Shown here piece by piece: positions 19,686-29,544 of a stretch of DNA of 54,670 bases (the first letter of the stretch is position 1; each line of letters starts with the position of its first letter). The position numbers were made by a program, and so were the translations under genes. A model generated the notes under the pieces. That model was not told the origin of the DNA. It did no database searches and saw nothing but the letters and a program-made list of their open reading frames with translations. The DNA lies in the NCBI GenBank assembly GCA_001310455.1, contig BAXG01000040.1:1-54670 (forward strand). The letters run 5' to 3'. The DNA comes from Photobacterium sp. JCM 19050. Lineage in GTDB: Bacteria > Pseudomonadota > Gammaproteobacteria > Enterobacterales > Vibrionaceae.

Positions 19686-19998
19686 GTATCCGCTTGCGGG
19701 GGGCGACCCGTTTTCCTGTTCAGCCTTGCCACAAAGGCTGAACAGCATTTCCAGAGAGTGCATAATTGCAGACATTGCGCTCAATACATTATTTTTTCTA
19801 ATGCCAATGATAGAAATCTATCGTGCTGAGTGTCACAAATTTCCTTGTCTAAAAACTGCGAAACCCCTAATATCTCGCGCCGTAGCGAGATAACCTCTAA
19901 TAAATGCAATAAATCCTCGTGATTATCTGCTCTTATCCCTACGTAAAATTCTAAAAAATCCCTTTTTCACATTAGATCATTTTGTCAGGAGATGCGGT
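19686..19998. promoter_or_regulatory. emrD upstream region with inverted repeat
   Basis: No gene is seen here. A perfect 8-base inverted repeat TATCTCGC (19871-19878)/GCGAGATA (19885-19892) lies about 110 bases before emrD and could be an operator. A shorter GATAG-AAAT-CTATC hairpin is at about 19809-19822. The ribosome-binding site of emrD is CAGGAG at about 19986. Confidence 0.4.
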
Positions 19999-21201
19999 AT
20001 GTCTTCGTCTGTCCCATTGGCGAGGTTAACCTTCCTTATTGTTGTCTTAACCGGTCTAGGTCAAATGACCCAGACGCTTTATGTGCCGTCAATCGGCCAC
20101 ATGGCGAAAGACTTCCTGGTTGACCCGGCGTCGTTGCAGGCGGTCATGGCGTGTTACCTGATCCCTTACGGACTGTCACAGTTTGTCTACGGAACCCTGT
20201 CAGACCGTTTTGGCCGAAAGCCAATCATTATGGTTGGTCTGGTTATTTACCTGATGGGTACTTTACTGGCCCTGTTTGCGCACGAATATTCCCTGTTCCT
20301 GGCTGGCAGTTTTATCCAGGGTCTCGGTATCGGCTGCGGCGGAGTGATGTCACGTACGCTGACACGCGACTGTTTTGAGGGTAAGGCGCTGCACAAAGCC
20401 AACAGCCTGGTAAGCATGTGCCTGATGTTTTCTCCGCTGATTGCCCCGGTGTTGGGTGGCTACCTGACGTCGGTATTTGGCTGGCGGAGCGGCTATCTGT
20501 TCCTGGCACTGTTTGGTGCGGCAGTTGTGATTGCCATGATGTCCTGGTTTGTTGAAACCCTTCCGGCATCTGCCCGTAAGAATGAGCGTGTTTCAGACAG
20601 TTACCGATATGTGTTGGGCAACCGACGTTTTCAGGGATACCTGATCTGCCTGGTGGCAACCTTTGCGGGTGTGGCGGTGTTCGAGGCAGCGGCGGGTGTA
20701 TTGTTGGGCGGGACGCTGCACCTGAAACCAACGCTGGTGAGCATTCTGTTTATTGTGCCGATTCCCGGATACCTGGCCGGTGCTGCACTGTCGAGCATGA
20801 TTGCATCGCGCTGGAATGAAAACCGCGCCCTGAACTTTGGCCTGTTTGCCATTGTTGCCGGCGCACTGGTTGTGCTGATTCCGGGTGCTTTCGGCCATAC
20901 AACCGTGCTGACGCTGATTGGCGGTGCAACAACCTATTTCCTCGGTGCCGGCATTCTGTTCCCTGCTGCAACAACCGGTGCGGTCTCTCCGTTTCCGTAT
21001 CATGCTGGTACAGCCGGTGCGGTACTGGGTGGTATGCAAAACCTGGGTGCCGGTTTGGCAACAATGGCAGCATCCTTTATGCCAGCCGATAACCAGATGC
21101 CTTTGGGCATTCTGATGCTGGTGGCGTCAGTGTTTGCGATGCTGGGCCTGCGCCGCGTACACCACAACGTGCCACCTCAGGAAATGCCACTTACCGTATA
21201 A
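19999..21201 (+). CDS. emrD: Multidrug efflux MFS transporter EmrD
   Basis: 400 residues and twelve membrane segments. It follows E. coli EmrD closely along its length: VLTGLGQMTQTLYVPSIGHMA, the MFS motif YGTLSDRFGRKP, GGVMSRTLTRD, VSILFIVPIPGYLAGA, and FPYHAGTAGAVLGGMQNLGAG. It is a proton-coupled exporter of amphipathic drugs in the Bcr/CflA group. The gene is single and bounded by terminators. Confidence 0.9.
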   Translation: MSSSVPLARLTFLIVVLTGLGQMTQTLYVPSIGHMAKDFLVDPASLQAVMACYLIPYGLSQFVYGTLSDRFGRKPIIMVGLVIYLMGTLLALFAHEYSLFLAGSFIQGLGIGCGGVMSRTLTRDCFEGKALHKANSLVSMCLMFSPLIAPVLGGYLTSVFGWRSGYLFLALFGAAVVIAMMSWFVETLPASARKNERVSDSYRYVLGNRRFQGYLICLVATFAGVAVFEAAAGVLLGGTLHLKPTLVSILFIVPIPGYLAGAALSSMIASRWNENRALNFGLFAIVAGALVVLIPGAFGHTTVLTLIGGATTYFLGAGILFPAATTGAVSPFPYHAGTAGAVLGGMQNLGAGLATMAASFMPADNQMPLGILMLVASVFAMLGLRRVHHNVPPQEMPLTV

Positions 21202-21240
21202 AGTTCGCTTACTTTACAAAGAAAAAGCATTCCAGATAAA

Positions 21241-21267
21241 ACAAACCCGGCCTTGAGCCGGGTTTGT
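21241..21267. terminator. Bidirectional terminator between emrD and yciU
   Basis: Arms ACAAACCCGGC (21241-21251) and GCCGGGTTTGT (21257-21267) form an 11-base stem with a 5-base loop. On the minus strand TTTGTTTTAT follows, serving yciU; it also closes the convergent emrD. Confidence 0.85.
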
Positions 21268-21291
21268 CGTAGATAAGCGGAGGTCTTAAAC

Positions 21292-21615
21292 TCAGGTGTC
21301 CCGTTTCCACAGGATGTGACAGAACTTTTCATCCGGATCACGGCTTATCAGCATACGTGCCAATACGACGGCAAGCTTCTCTTCGTCAGCGATGCCAATG
21401 TTAATTTCAGCAAAGCGCTCTTTATCTACCGGAAAGCCGACTTGCTCATCCCAGTCATCCGCAACGTCAACGGCGACGGCAGCACCGAATTCATCGAACT
21501 TCTCGCTGTAGAGTTCGAGATCGTTATATTCCAGGTTGTCTTCCGCCATCTCTTCCAGAATGTCGAAAGCCACTTCCAGTGCGTCATCAAATGACATTAA
21601 AGCGTCTTGAGTCAT
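21292..21615 (-). CDS. yciU: Putative dsDNA-mimic protein, DUF440 (YciU/HI1450)
   Basis: 107 residues and strongly acidic. It matches the HI1450/YciU pattern: ALEVAFDILEEMAEDNL, DEFGAAVAVDVADDWDEQVGF, and the C-terminal FCHILWKRDT. HI1450 has a negatively charged surface that imitates the DNA double helix and is thought to bind DNA-binding proteins such as HU. A single gene. Confidence 0.85.
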   Translation of the reverse strand: MTQDALMSFDDALEVAFDILEEMAEDNLEYNDLELYSEKFDEFGAAVAVDVADDWDEQVGFPVDKERFAEINIGIADEEKLAVVLARMLISRDPDEKFCHILWKRDT

Positions 21616-21721
21616 GGTTTAACTTTTTTGGTGAATGTCGGCACTACTATACCAGTAACGGCTTGATTTGAGCCGGGATTACCGGAAAATAAGTGCAATC
21701 GAAGATTCAGAGCGTTAGATA

Positions 21722-22513
21722 GTGTACCAATCAACACCCCGAGCCAATATGCTGCCGGAACCGGACAGGAACGGACCGTTGCAGGATGAATACCGCCAGC
21801 CTGTTGAGCAAATCTGCCGGCAGTTTTCCAGGGTTTTGGGAAAGAACCTTGTCAGTGTGTATGCAACCGGAAGTGTTGCCTGGCGCAGTGCTGTCTGGAG
21901 CCGTTCTGATATCGACCTGCTGGTGGTCACCCGTATTGGGTTGTCATCCCAGCAAAAATCCAGCTTCCAGTCCCTTTGTTACCAGATGGTACGTAGCAAG
22001 CCTGAATGGGTTAATATTGACGTCACCTTGATCACCGTTGGAGACATCGCTGATCTTGGCAATTTATTGCGGTGGGGCTTTCTGTTGAAGCACGCTGCGG
22101 TGCGCGTGCACGGTGATGAGCTCTCCACCAGTTTCGGGCACTTTGTCCCGAGCTGGGATATCGCCAAAGCGGTCAGGGGAGACGTAAAAGGCCGGTATGC
22201 TGTCCTTCGCAGGAAGATGGCAACGGCGACTCAATGGAAAACCCAGTTGGATGCAGCGGAAGAGTCCGCCAAGCTCTGTATTCGATCCGCCTACGGCTTG
22301 GTGTTCCACCGGGAAAAGCGCTGGATTGAAAACCCAACCGAATGTGCAAAAGCGCTCGTTAAGTATTATCCGGAGCAGGAACAAGTCTTTGAACGCCTGT
22401 TGTTGGTGGTGGACAGGTTGCCGGTAAAGAAGCGGGCCGTTGTCACCATGCTTGACAGTGCATTTGGTTGGATTGAGTCTGAAACCGGGAAGATTGATCG
22501 CCGTATAGGCTGA
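21722..22513 (+). CDS. Nucleotidyltransferase-domain protein, about 263 aa
   Basis: The N-terminal part carries the minimal nucleotidyltransferase motif GSVAWRSAVWSRSDIDLLVV, with the two catalytic aspartates (DID), and a third acidic position in VNIDVTLI. The rest is a helical region typical of aminoglycoside-adenylyltransferase-like and MNT-HEPN-like proteins. The substrate cannot be assigned. The start is uncertain: GTG 21722 or ATG 21749, neither with a strong ribosome-binding site. It ends 31 bases from the convergent aminotransferase. Confidence 0.75.
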   Translation: MYQSTPRANMLPEPDRNGPLQDEYRQPVEQICRQFSRVLGKNLVSVYATGSVAWRSAVWSRSDIDLLVVTRIGLSSQQKSSFQSLCYQMVRSKPEWVNIDVTLITVGDIADLGNLLRWGFLLKHAAVRVHGDELSTSFGHFVPSWDIAKAVRGDVKGRYAVLRRKMATATQWKTQLDAAEESAKLCIRSAYGLVFHREKRWIENPTECAKALVKYYPEQEQVFERLLLVVDRLPVKKRAVVTMLDSAFGWIESETGKIDRRIG

Positions 22514-22544
22514 AAACAACCGTTGGGTAAGGCAATAAGAAGGT

Positions 22545-23691
22545 TTACGCCAGCGAGGATTCCAGGCACTGCAGGAACTTTTCTATTTCAGGTTCGTTGA
22601 TCGTCAATGGTGGGCTGAACCTGAGTATGTTCCCTTTGGGGTAATAACCAACCAAGTACCCCTTTTCCAGAAGTGTTCTGTGCAAGTTTGTCACAGAAAG
22701 ACGCGCATCCGGGTGAAATTCAATGGCCAGCAGCAAGCCTCTGCCCCGCGTGTTTTTCACAATATCAAAGCGCTTTTCAATCTTTCTCAAACCATCAAGG
22801 AACACAGCCCCCAGGGAGGCAGATCTCTCTATGAGTTTTTCATCCTTGATAACCGAAAGGACTTCATTGGCAACCGCACAACCCAGCGGGTCATTTTGGT
22901 GGGATTGGACGTAAGTAAAGGCCTGACTCTCCAGTTTTTCAGCAACTTCGCGCTTCATGGCCACCGCACTGACCGGGTAGCCTGCACCCAGGCCTTTTCC
23001 CAGGGCAACAACATCGTTGAAGGTCATAGTGCTGATAACCAAACCACTTCCCGGTTCTTCCCATCCCGGTTGTTACCTCATTAACAACAATGATGCCACC
23101 GTGCTGTTTTACGTTTTCTGCCAGGTTTTCCACGTAGGTTGCTGGTGGAAAGTGAACGAAACTGACACCGCTGCCACCGGGCTCAAAGACCAACGCGCCG
23201 ATTTTCTCATAGGGAAGCGATTGTAGGGGAGGAGGGTTATTCCAATCTATTTGTATCCACTCGTCACTTCGTTGGGTACCGGCGCTGCCGTAGGAGCCGA
23301 GGTGGGCATTTGACGAAGATATACAGAGCGGCCTTTGGGTATAGGCATGGGCGATTTTTACCCCCAGTTCAACGGCTTCACTGCCGGAACTGAGAAATAC
23401 ACATTTTCCTCCGGGCATCCCGTTTTGATTGAGAATGCGTTCCGCGGCCTGATGGGCGAATACATTGAGAAACCGTGTCCCGAGGTGGACGAGTTTGTTT
23501 GCCTGTGTTTCAAAAACGCGGTTCACACGCGGGTGGCAGTGACCAATCGACGTACACCAGATGCCGGATTCCAAATCTACGAACCGGTTACCCTTATCAT
23601 CATACAGATAACAGTTCTCTGCCTTTACAAATGAGTTATTTAAAACTTCATGGCATTTCAGGATGTTATCCATAGACACACCCATCATCAC
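22545..23691 (-). CDS. Class III (omega) aminotransferase (one frame break)
   Basis: PLP-dependent aminotransferase of about 382 residues. Visible motifs are GSEAVELGVKIA (phosphate-binding), VFEPGGSG and VVNEVTTGMGRTG (the usual second D/E segment), and the PLP lysine in VVALGKGLGAGYPVSAV. The frame breaks at about 23030, where CTTCAACGATG should read on as LQ-P-DVV, indicating two missing or one extra base. It is shorter than acetylornithine or GABA aminotransferases, so the substrate remains open. It is divergent from the YjiH-like membrane gene. Confidence 0.78.
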
Positions 23692-23762
23692 ACCTTCGTC
23701 GCGGCATAAGGCATCCCTTCAAGATAGGTAGATTACAACAACCTACATAAGGAAATTAAACG

Positions 23763-23885
23763 ATGGATAACGTGTTGGAGATGTTTCACTTTTCAGAATC
23801 AAACTCGGAGGGAGGCAGTCAATCGACGGCGATGCCTGAGAACAGTTTTCGGTGCCACATATCCAATGCGAAAAATCCTAAGTGA
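23763..23885 (+). CDS. Possible small ORF, 40 aa
   Basis: ATG at 23763 has AAGGA eight bases upstream (aaggaaattaaacg). The peptide begins MDNVLEMFHFSESNSEGG and ends CHISNAKNPK; it has no membrane segment and I recognise no family. It lies in the divergent spacer between the aminotransferase and yjiH-like genes and could be a leader or chance ORF. Confidence 0.25.
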   Translation: MDNVLEMFHFSESNSEGGSQSTAMPENSFRCHISNAKNPK

Positions 23886-24152
23886 TTCGGTTAATGATTG
23901 GTTTATTGATGTGATGAATTGTATTTAATTCACTGCTTGGTTTGCAAAATATCAGCTTGAATATCACGCAATTTGATTAATGATTGAACTGTGAAAATAT
24001 ATGTAATCGTTATCAAATGCCGCAATCGAGATTATATGCAGAATTAATGACTATTTATCCGTTTACAAATCAAATCAGATTCGATAACCTGCATTTGAAG
24101 CGAAATTTTAGTTTTTATTTTTGGCAGTCGCCGTTTTTATGGAAGTCGCACG

Positions 24153-25523
24153 ATGGAAAACACTCAAACAATCAAGAACATCCCGGTGACGACAAGAAAC
24201 CTGATCATGTTTGTCGTCCCGTCCCTGTTGGGCATATTTTTATTCATGACACCTGTTGCTTTTGGTGACAGTGTCACAATTCCAATTGCCGTGATGGCAA
24301 AGAGCATTCTCGCTGTACTGGGTGATGAAGCGACAGTGGTTGTTAGTACCATCGTGGTTCTGAGCGCACTCGCAACGGTGGTAAACCTGGTGTTCAAACC
24401 CACAGCGATTCAAAAATCCCCGTTCCTGAACGGATTGCTGAGCCCTACAGTGCCTTGGGCTGCTACCCGTGTTGTAGGTGCCGTCTTTATTGTGATGACC
24501 ATGATGGGCTTTGGTCCTGAAATGGTAACCAGCAGTGCGACGGGGGCTTTCATTCTCAATGATCTGCTGCCAACACTGCTTTCTGTCTTTATTTTTGCCG
24601 GCCTGTTACTTCCTCTTTTGACTAATTTTGGCTTGCTGGAAATGTTAGGCGCGGCGTTTACCCGTTTGATGCGTCCTATGTTTGGTTTGCCAGGACGTTC
24701 AGCTGTTGACTGCGCGGCTTCCTGGTTGGGTGACGGCAGCGTCGGTATCCTGATGACCAGCAAGCAGTATGAACAAGGCTATTACACCCAGCGTGAAGCG
24801 GCTGTTGTTGGTACAACGTTCTCTGCGGTTTCCATCAGTTTCAGTTTGGTCGTGGTTGCCCAGGTTCAGCTTGAACACCTGTTTGCCCAGTTCTACCTGG
24901 CGGTATGTGCCGCGGGATTTGTGGCTGCTGTGGTTGTGCCTCGCCTGCCTCCGCTTTGCTGGAAAAAGAATGAGCTTATTGACGGCCGTGCAGAGCACAA
25001 CCGTGAAGAAACACTGCCTCAGGGAGAGTCTGCGCTGAATTACGGTTTCCAGTGTGCCATTGAGCGTGCATCGAAAATCCGTTCAATCTCTGACGTGGTA
25101 AAAGAAGGCGTCCACAATGCGATTGATATGGTATTTGGCGTGCTGCCCGTGGTCATGGCTATCGGTACAATTGCGCTGATTGTGGCGGAATACACCAGTG
25201 TGTTTACTGTATTGGGAATGCCGTTTGTCCCGCTGCTGGAAGCCCTGCACATTCCGGATGCAGTAAAAGCATCTGAAACTATCATGGTTGGTTTTGCTGA
25301 CATGTTTATCCCGGCGATCCTGGCGGCTGATATTGAAAGTGACCTGACCCGTTTTGTTATCGCAGCACTGTCAGTGACTCAGTTGATCTACCTGTCTGAA
25401 GTGGGTGCGCTGCTGCTGGGCAGTAAGATCCCGGTAAAACTGTGGGAACTGTTCGTTATCTTTATCCTGCGTACTTTGGTTACCCTGCCTGTGATTGCGG
25501 GCGTTGCCCACCTGATTTTCTAA
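24153..25523 (+). CDS. yjiH: YjiH-family nucleoside-recognition (Gate) membrane protein
   Basis: 456 residues with about ten membrane segments. Gate-domain features include FGLLEMLGAAFTRLMRPMFGLPGRSAVDC and SWLGDGSVGILMTSKQYEQGYYTQREAA, the pattern of YjiH proteins. In E. coli YjiH pairs with YjiG; no yjiG is seen here, and the single ORF is long. The transported compound is unknown. The divergent aminotransferase hints at an amino-compound metabolite. Confidence 0.8.
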   Translation: MENTQTIKNIPVTTRNLIMFVVPSLLGIFLFMTPVAFGDSVTIPIAVMAKSILAVLGDEATVVVSTIVVLSALATVVNLVFKPTAIQKSPFLNGLLSPTVPWAATRVVGAVFIVMTMMGFGPEMVTSSATGAFILNDLLPTLLSVFIFAGLLLPLLTNFGLLEMLGAAFTRLMRPMFGLPGRSAVDCAASWLGDGSVGILMTSKQYEQGYYTQREAAVVGTTFSAVSISFSLVVVAQVQLEHLFAQFYLAVCAAGFVAAVVVPRLPPLCWKKNELIDGRAEHNREETLPQGESALNYGFQCAIERASKIRSISDVVKEGVHNAIDMVFGVLPVVMAIGTIALIVAEYTSVFTVLGMPFVPLLEALHIPDAVKASETIMVGFADMFIPAILAADIESDLTRFVIAALSVTQLIYLSEVGALLLGSKIPVKLWELFVIFILRTLVTLPVIAGVAHLIF

Positions 25524-25544
25524 CGCTTTCGCGCTTCCATACCG

Positions 25545-25567
25545 AGCCGGCCCTGTGCCGGCTTTTT
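25545..25567 (+). terminator. Rho-independent terminator of yjiH
   Basis: AGCCGGC (25545-25551) pairs with GCCGGCT (25557-25563), followed by TTTTT. Confidence 0.88.
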
Positions 25568-25646
25568 CGTTGTTAAAACAATTCTTGCCAATGTTTTTGA
25601 ATGGTGTTTTATTAATCGTAACAACATAGGAGAGTGAGGTGACGAA

Positions 25647-26288
25647 ATGAAAGTGGTTGTGTTACATGGCCTGTATATGCACGGCATTGTGATGTTGCCG
25701 CTTTGCAACCGGATAGAGGAAGCCGGGCACGAGGTTTTGAACCTCAGTTACCACACCACTAAGCCGGACATCCCCGAGCTGTTTTCAAAAATCGATACCT
25801 TCATAGGGGATGCACCATGTTGCCTGATAGGGCATTCAATGGGGGGCGTGATTTCACGCGCCTATCTCGATGCCGGCTCACACCAATCTGATAACGTCAG
25901 GGCGGTAATCACACTGGGTACACCCCATCAGGGTTCAAGCCTGGCCGGTTTTATCCGTTCCCTGGATTTGGATGAATTCATGTTCAGAGACAGCAAGCGG
26001 TTTCTTTTGCCTGATGATGTGCATGAGTGGCGCTACAAAGCAAAACTGCACAGCATTGCCGGTGACCTTCCGATCGGCCCGGCTACGCTGTTCCTTCCTC
26101 GCGCCGATTCAGACGGCACGGTGTTGCTTGAGGAAACTAAAATCGAGGGGATGGAAAGCCACGAAGTATATCCTTTTGCCCATACCGCACTCATATACTC
26201 CAGACGGGTAACCGAACGGATTCTTTCCCTGCTCGACCATTATGATGGCGATACCCATCTCAACACGGATATTGCTACAACCGGTTGA
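25647..26288 (+). CDS. Alpha/beta-hydrolase, small lipase/esterase
   Basis: 213 residues, no signal peptide. The start VVVLHGLYMHG supplies the oxyanion hole, the nucleophile serine lies in IGHSMGGV, the aspartate is in ADSDGTVLL and the histidine in YPFAHTAL. The fold and TPHQGSSLAGF segment match short bacterial lipases/acyltransferases. A good ribosome-binding site (AGGAGAGTGAGG) precedes the ATG. Its 3' end overlaps the convergent photolyase-related gene by 14 bases. Confidence 0.82.
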   Translation: MKVVVLHGLYMHGIVMLPLCNRIEEAGHEVLNLSYHTTKPDIPELFSKIDTFIGDAPCCLIGHSMGGVISRAYLDAGSHQSDNVRAVITLGTPHQGSSLAGFIRSLDLDEFMFRDSKRFLLPDDVHEWRYKAKLHSIAGDLPIGPATLFLPRADSDGTVLLEETKIEGMESHEVYPFAHTALIYSRRVTERILSLLDHYDGDTHLNTDIATTG

Positions 26289-27856
26289 TGTTGGCGAGGT
26301 AGGTTTCAGCTTGGTCAAGCACTGCCTGTCTTTGTGCCTCTTCGAGATTATCCCAGTGTCGGTACATCATGCCTATTCTGGGATTGCGCGTTAGCACTTT
26401 TTGGTGACGATCTAAAAAGTGCCAGTACAAGCTGTTAAACGGGCAGGCATGTTCACCGGTTTTCTTTTTCACGTCGTACTGGCAGGAAGAGCAGTAGTTG
26501 CTCATTTTGTTAATGTATTGCCCCGAAGAGACATAGGGTTTGGTGGCAACCATGCCGCCGTCTGCAAACTGGCTCATCCCCCGGGTGTTGGTGATTTGGG
26601 CCCATTCAATGGCATCCACGTAAATACCAAATACCATTGGTCGACGTCATCGGGACTGCATCCGGACAGCAGGGCGAAATTGCCGGTTACCATTAACCGC
26701 TGAATATGGTGGGCATAGCCGTATTCCAGGGATTGCCGTATGGCGTGGCGCACACAACTCATATTGGTTTCGCCATGCCAGAAAAAATCAGGAAGTGCCC
26801 GCTGGTGGTTAAAGAAGTTCAACCCGGCGTATTCTGGCATCCTGACCAGGTAAATCGCCCGCATGTATTCCCGCCATCCGAGGATTTGCCGGATAAAACC
26901 TTCAATTTGCGCCAGCGATATCGCATCCGGGTTTGCTTGCCAGTGAGAAAGAGCCTGGTTAATGACATCCAGTGGGTGAAGCATTTTAGAGTTGAGGCTA
27001 AAGGCAATCCGGCTGTGGAACAGGCTCCAGGATTGAGGCTTGTCACTGGTAATCATTGCGTCCTGATAACGGCCAAACTGGGGCAGACAATAACGCAGGA
27101 AGTGTTCCAGCAGTGCCTGAGATTGCTTTCTGTTTACCGGCCAGAGAAGGTGGTATTTCCCGCTTTGTTCTGTGATTTCGCCCAGGGATTTGATGCCATG
27201 ACGTCTCAGTCTTTCCACAATACCGGTGACATCATTGGCAAACACCAGTGGTTCAGGGAGAGGGACGTCTTTCTTTAGCGCTTCGCGGTTATCGTGGTCA
27301 TAGTTCCATTTCCCGGAAACCGGTTTTGAACCCTCCATTAAAATACCGTAGTGCCTGCGCATGTTGCGGTAGAAGGTTTCCATAACCGGCAATTTTTCTG
27401 ATGAGAACCACTTTGTCAGCATGTCCTCTGAGGTCAGGAAATGCTCCGAAGATACCGCGATGCATTCACACGGTAACTGCTCGCCCAGTTCTGAGAGTTG
27501 TTTTACCAACGGTATTCATCCGGGGTTTGGTATTGAAAGGCGCGAGCACAGGTCTGGCTTATCACCTGCTTAATAAGGTCAGGAAGGGAAGGACACCCGG
27601 CACTTTCGTCTAATGTTAGGTAAATGACCCTGTGCCCGGCTTGGCTCAGTGCATGCGCAAATTCCCCCATGGCGGCAAAGAAACCGCAGAGTTTTTGAAG
27701 ATGGTGCAGGGTGTAATCGGTTTCCTGGTGAAGCTCTGCGATCAGGTAAACTACAGAATCGTCTCTGTGGTGGAACCAACTGTGAGATGCATTCAGTTGG
27801 TCTCCTAAAATCAACCGGACCGTGTCAGCTTCTTTCAGCGTTGCCAGCATTTCCAT
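26275..27856 (-). CDS. FeS-type cryptochrome/photolyase-related protein, DPRP family (two frameshifts)
   Basis: About 527 residues. The N-terminus TVRLILGDQLNASHSWF and the C-terminal cysteine group CSSCQYDVKKKTGEHACPF (with a further upstream cysteine) identify the deoxyribodipyrimidine photolyase-related family (FeS-BCP, PhrB type), which binds FAD and a 4Fe-4S cluster and repairs (6-4) lesions in studied members. Breaks at about 27512 (CCGTTGG for CCGTTTGG) and 26632 (TTTGGTATT for TTTGGGTATT) are each repaired by one base. I start it at ATG 27856; it overlaps the DUF2256 gene by about 30 bases. Confidence 0.85.
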
Positions 27857-28025
27857 TTTGTTTTCCTTTTTTGTTCCTGCGGCATTTTTCCGAGCAATAA
27901 ATGATGCTCTCCCAATTGGCTTTCCACTTTTTCCGCCAGGTAAACGGTTTTTCGCAAACCGGGCATGTTTTATTTGGGAGGTGGTGTTTATTTCCTTTGA
28001 ATCGCGCGAGCGGTTTGTTGCACAT
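27825..28025 (-). CDS. DUF2256 zinc-ribbon-like protein, 66 aa
   Basis: The core PNKTCPVCEKPFTWRKKW followed by YCSEKCRR is diagnostic of DUF2256: two CxxC-type pairs around aromatic and basic residues, likely binding zinc. DUF2256 genes commonly neighbour cryptochrome/photolyase genes. Here it lies between, and partly overlaps, Cry-DASH and the FeS photolyase-related gene, in a different frame from both. The true start may be an internal codon near KHHLPNK. Confidence 0.75.
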   Translation of the reverse strand: MCNKPLARFKGNKHHLPNKTCPVCEKPFTWRKKWKANWESIIYCSEKCRRNKKGKQNGNAGNAERS

Positions 28026-28031
28026 CGAGTG

Positions 28032-29326
28032 TCAGAGTTCCCAAAAAAGGGATCGAGCTCAATGTCCTTCAGGCTTGGTGTGCCGGACCAGCGTTTTCTG
28101 AACGTGCCATCCGGGTCGTAGTACTCAGCCTGCTTTTCAAGGTTGAAATGCCGCGGTCCTTTTGGGTCGGCCCCCACACCTGCGAGGTACTGCCAGTTGC
28201 CGTAGTTTGATGCGACGTCGAAATCAATGAGTTGCTGCTCAAACCAGGCAGCGCCATACCGCCAGTCGATACCCAGTTCGTTCACCAGGCAACTGGCTGC
28301 GATTTGTCTGCCCCGATTTGACAGCCATCCGGTTTCTTTGAGTTGGTTCATGCACGCATTAACGATAGGGTAATCAGTGTTGCCGTTTTGCCAGGCCCTG
28401 AAACGGTTGGCGTAGTAGGTTGTTAGTGGCTTGCGGTTGTTTATTCCCCTGAAACTGAAAAGCTTCGCCTCGTAGTGCCATTGCATCCACTGGAAAAATT
28501 CCCGCCACAGTAATTCATCTTTCAATGCCTTGGATGAGGAGGTTTCACCTTCTGCAACCTCCCAATGCATGATGTCGGCCATCGCTTTTCTTACAGACAA
28601 ACTCCCGTTAGCGAGCCAAGCAGAGAGCCTTGATGAAAACTGCCAACCTTCAAAACCGTTGCGAGTCTCTTTGTAGTGTTCGATATTTCCGTCGGGGGCT
28701 ACGTAATCAGCAAGCCTTTGCAAACCTGTTCTTTCTCCACCCGCGTATTCGGCGTTTTTGCCGTTGGTGTGGGGCAGTATGTCTGATCCTTCAACCAAGG
28801 GCTCCGGCAGCATATAGGGTGCGCTGACGGGAAGGCCCGGTTGCAGGTTTTGTTTTTGAATTCTCCGCCTGAACTGGGAAAACGTTGCCGGGAATTCCTC
28901 AATATACGGTGCAATCTGTTCACGCAGGTAAAGCGTGAAGCTGTCTGTGCAATGTACCTGTGCAGTAAGGTGCATTTGGCATCTTGCTACGTCCCGGCGT
29001 TCGTAAACCCCCGGATGGGAGTTCACTCCGACAAACCCTATCTTATGCTTGTCGCAAAGTTGAGAAATCACTGCTTTTGGTTTTCCGACTTTGATCGCTA
29101 AATGTTGGTTCTTTTGCGCGAGAGAGAAGTGAAGTTGCTCCAGACTTTCGAGCAGGAAGTTAAGGCGAAATTCTCCGAGGTGTCTGGAACCGAATCGGTC
29201 ATGGGTGAACCAGTCCGGGTCGAATACGTAGAGGAACAGCGCCTGTTCACAGCGTTGACTGACGGACATCAGGGCCGGATTGTCGTGAAGACGTAAGTCA
29301 TGTCGAAACCACATAATTCCGCGCAT
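28032..29326 (-). CDS. Cryptochrome DASH (3' end uncertain)
   Basis: The N-terminal photolyase domain starts GIMWFRHDLRLHDNPAL. The FAD-binding region has LLWREFFQWM, GWLSNRGRQIAASCLVNELGIDWRYGAAWFEQQLIDFDV and SNYGNWQYLAGVGADP, the Cry-DASH signature. As written, the frame continues past the expected end through the DUF2256 region to 27503 and into the next photolyase. I place the end at about 28032, where one added T in the TTTTTT run would give a TGA just before the DUF2256 ATG. Function: flavin photoreceptor with ssDNA photolyase activity. Confidence 0.8.
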
Positions 29327-29544
29327 ATTGCAACCTTCAGCTTTTTATTGATAAGCACCGTTTTTCATTACGTTACGCCACACTTTTTTGATCATATATG
29401 TTCCCATTTCACGAAAAAATGTGGGGCTGAGTTTTGATGTGTGTGCTTTAGTAATGATAATGTTGTCAGCATATAGACATGCATTCGGTGCCGGATTTTA
29501 AGGTGCTGTGACTATAAATTTGGTGACTTAGTTGTGCCAACGCA

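Noticed and set aside
27503..29326. True fusion of Cry-DASH with a second photolyase
   Set aside because: The join reads through DUF2256 in a wrong frame as low-complexity sequence; a single missing T explains it better.
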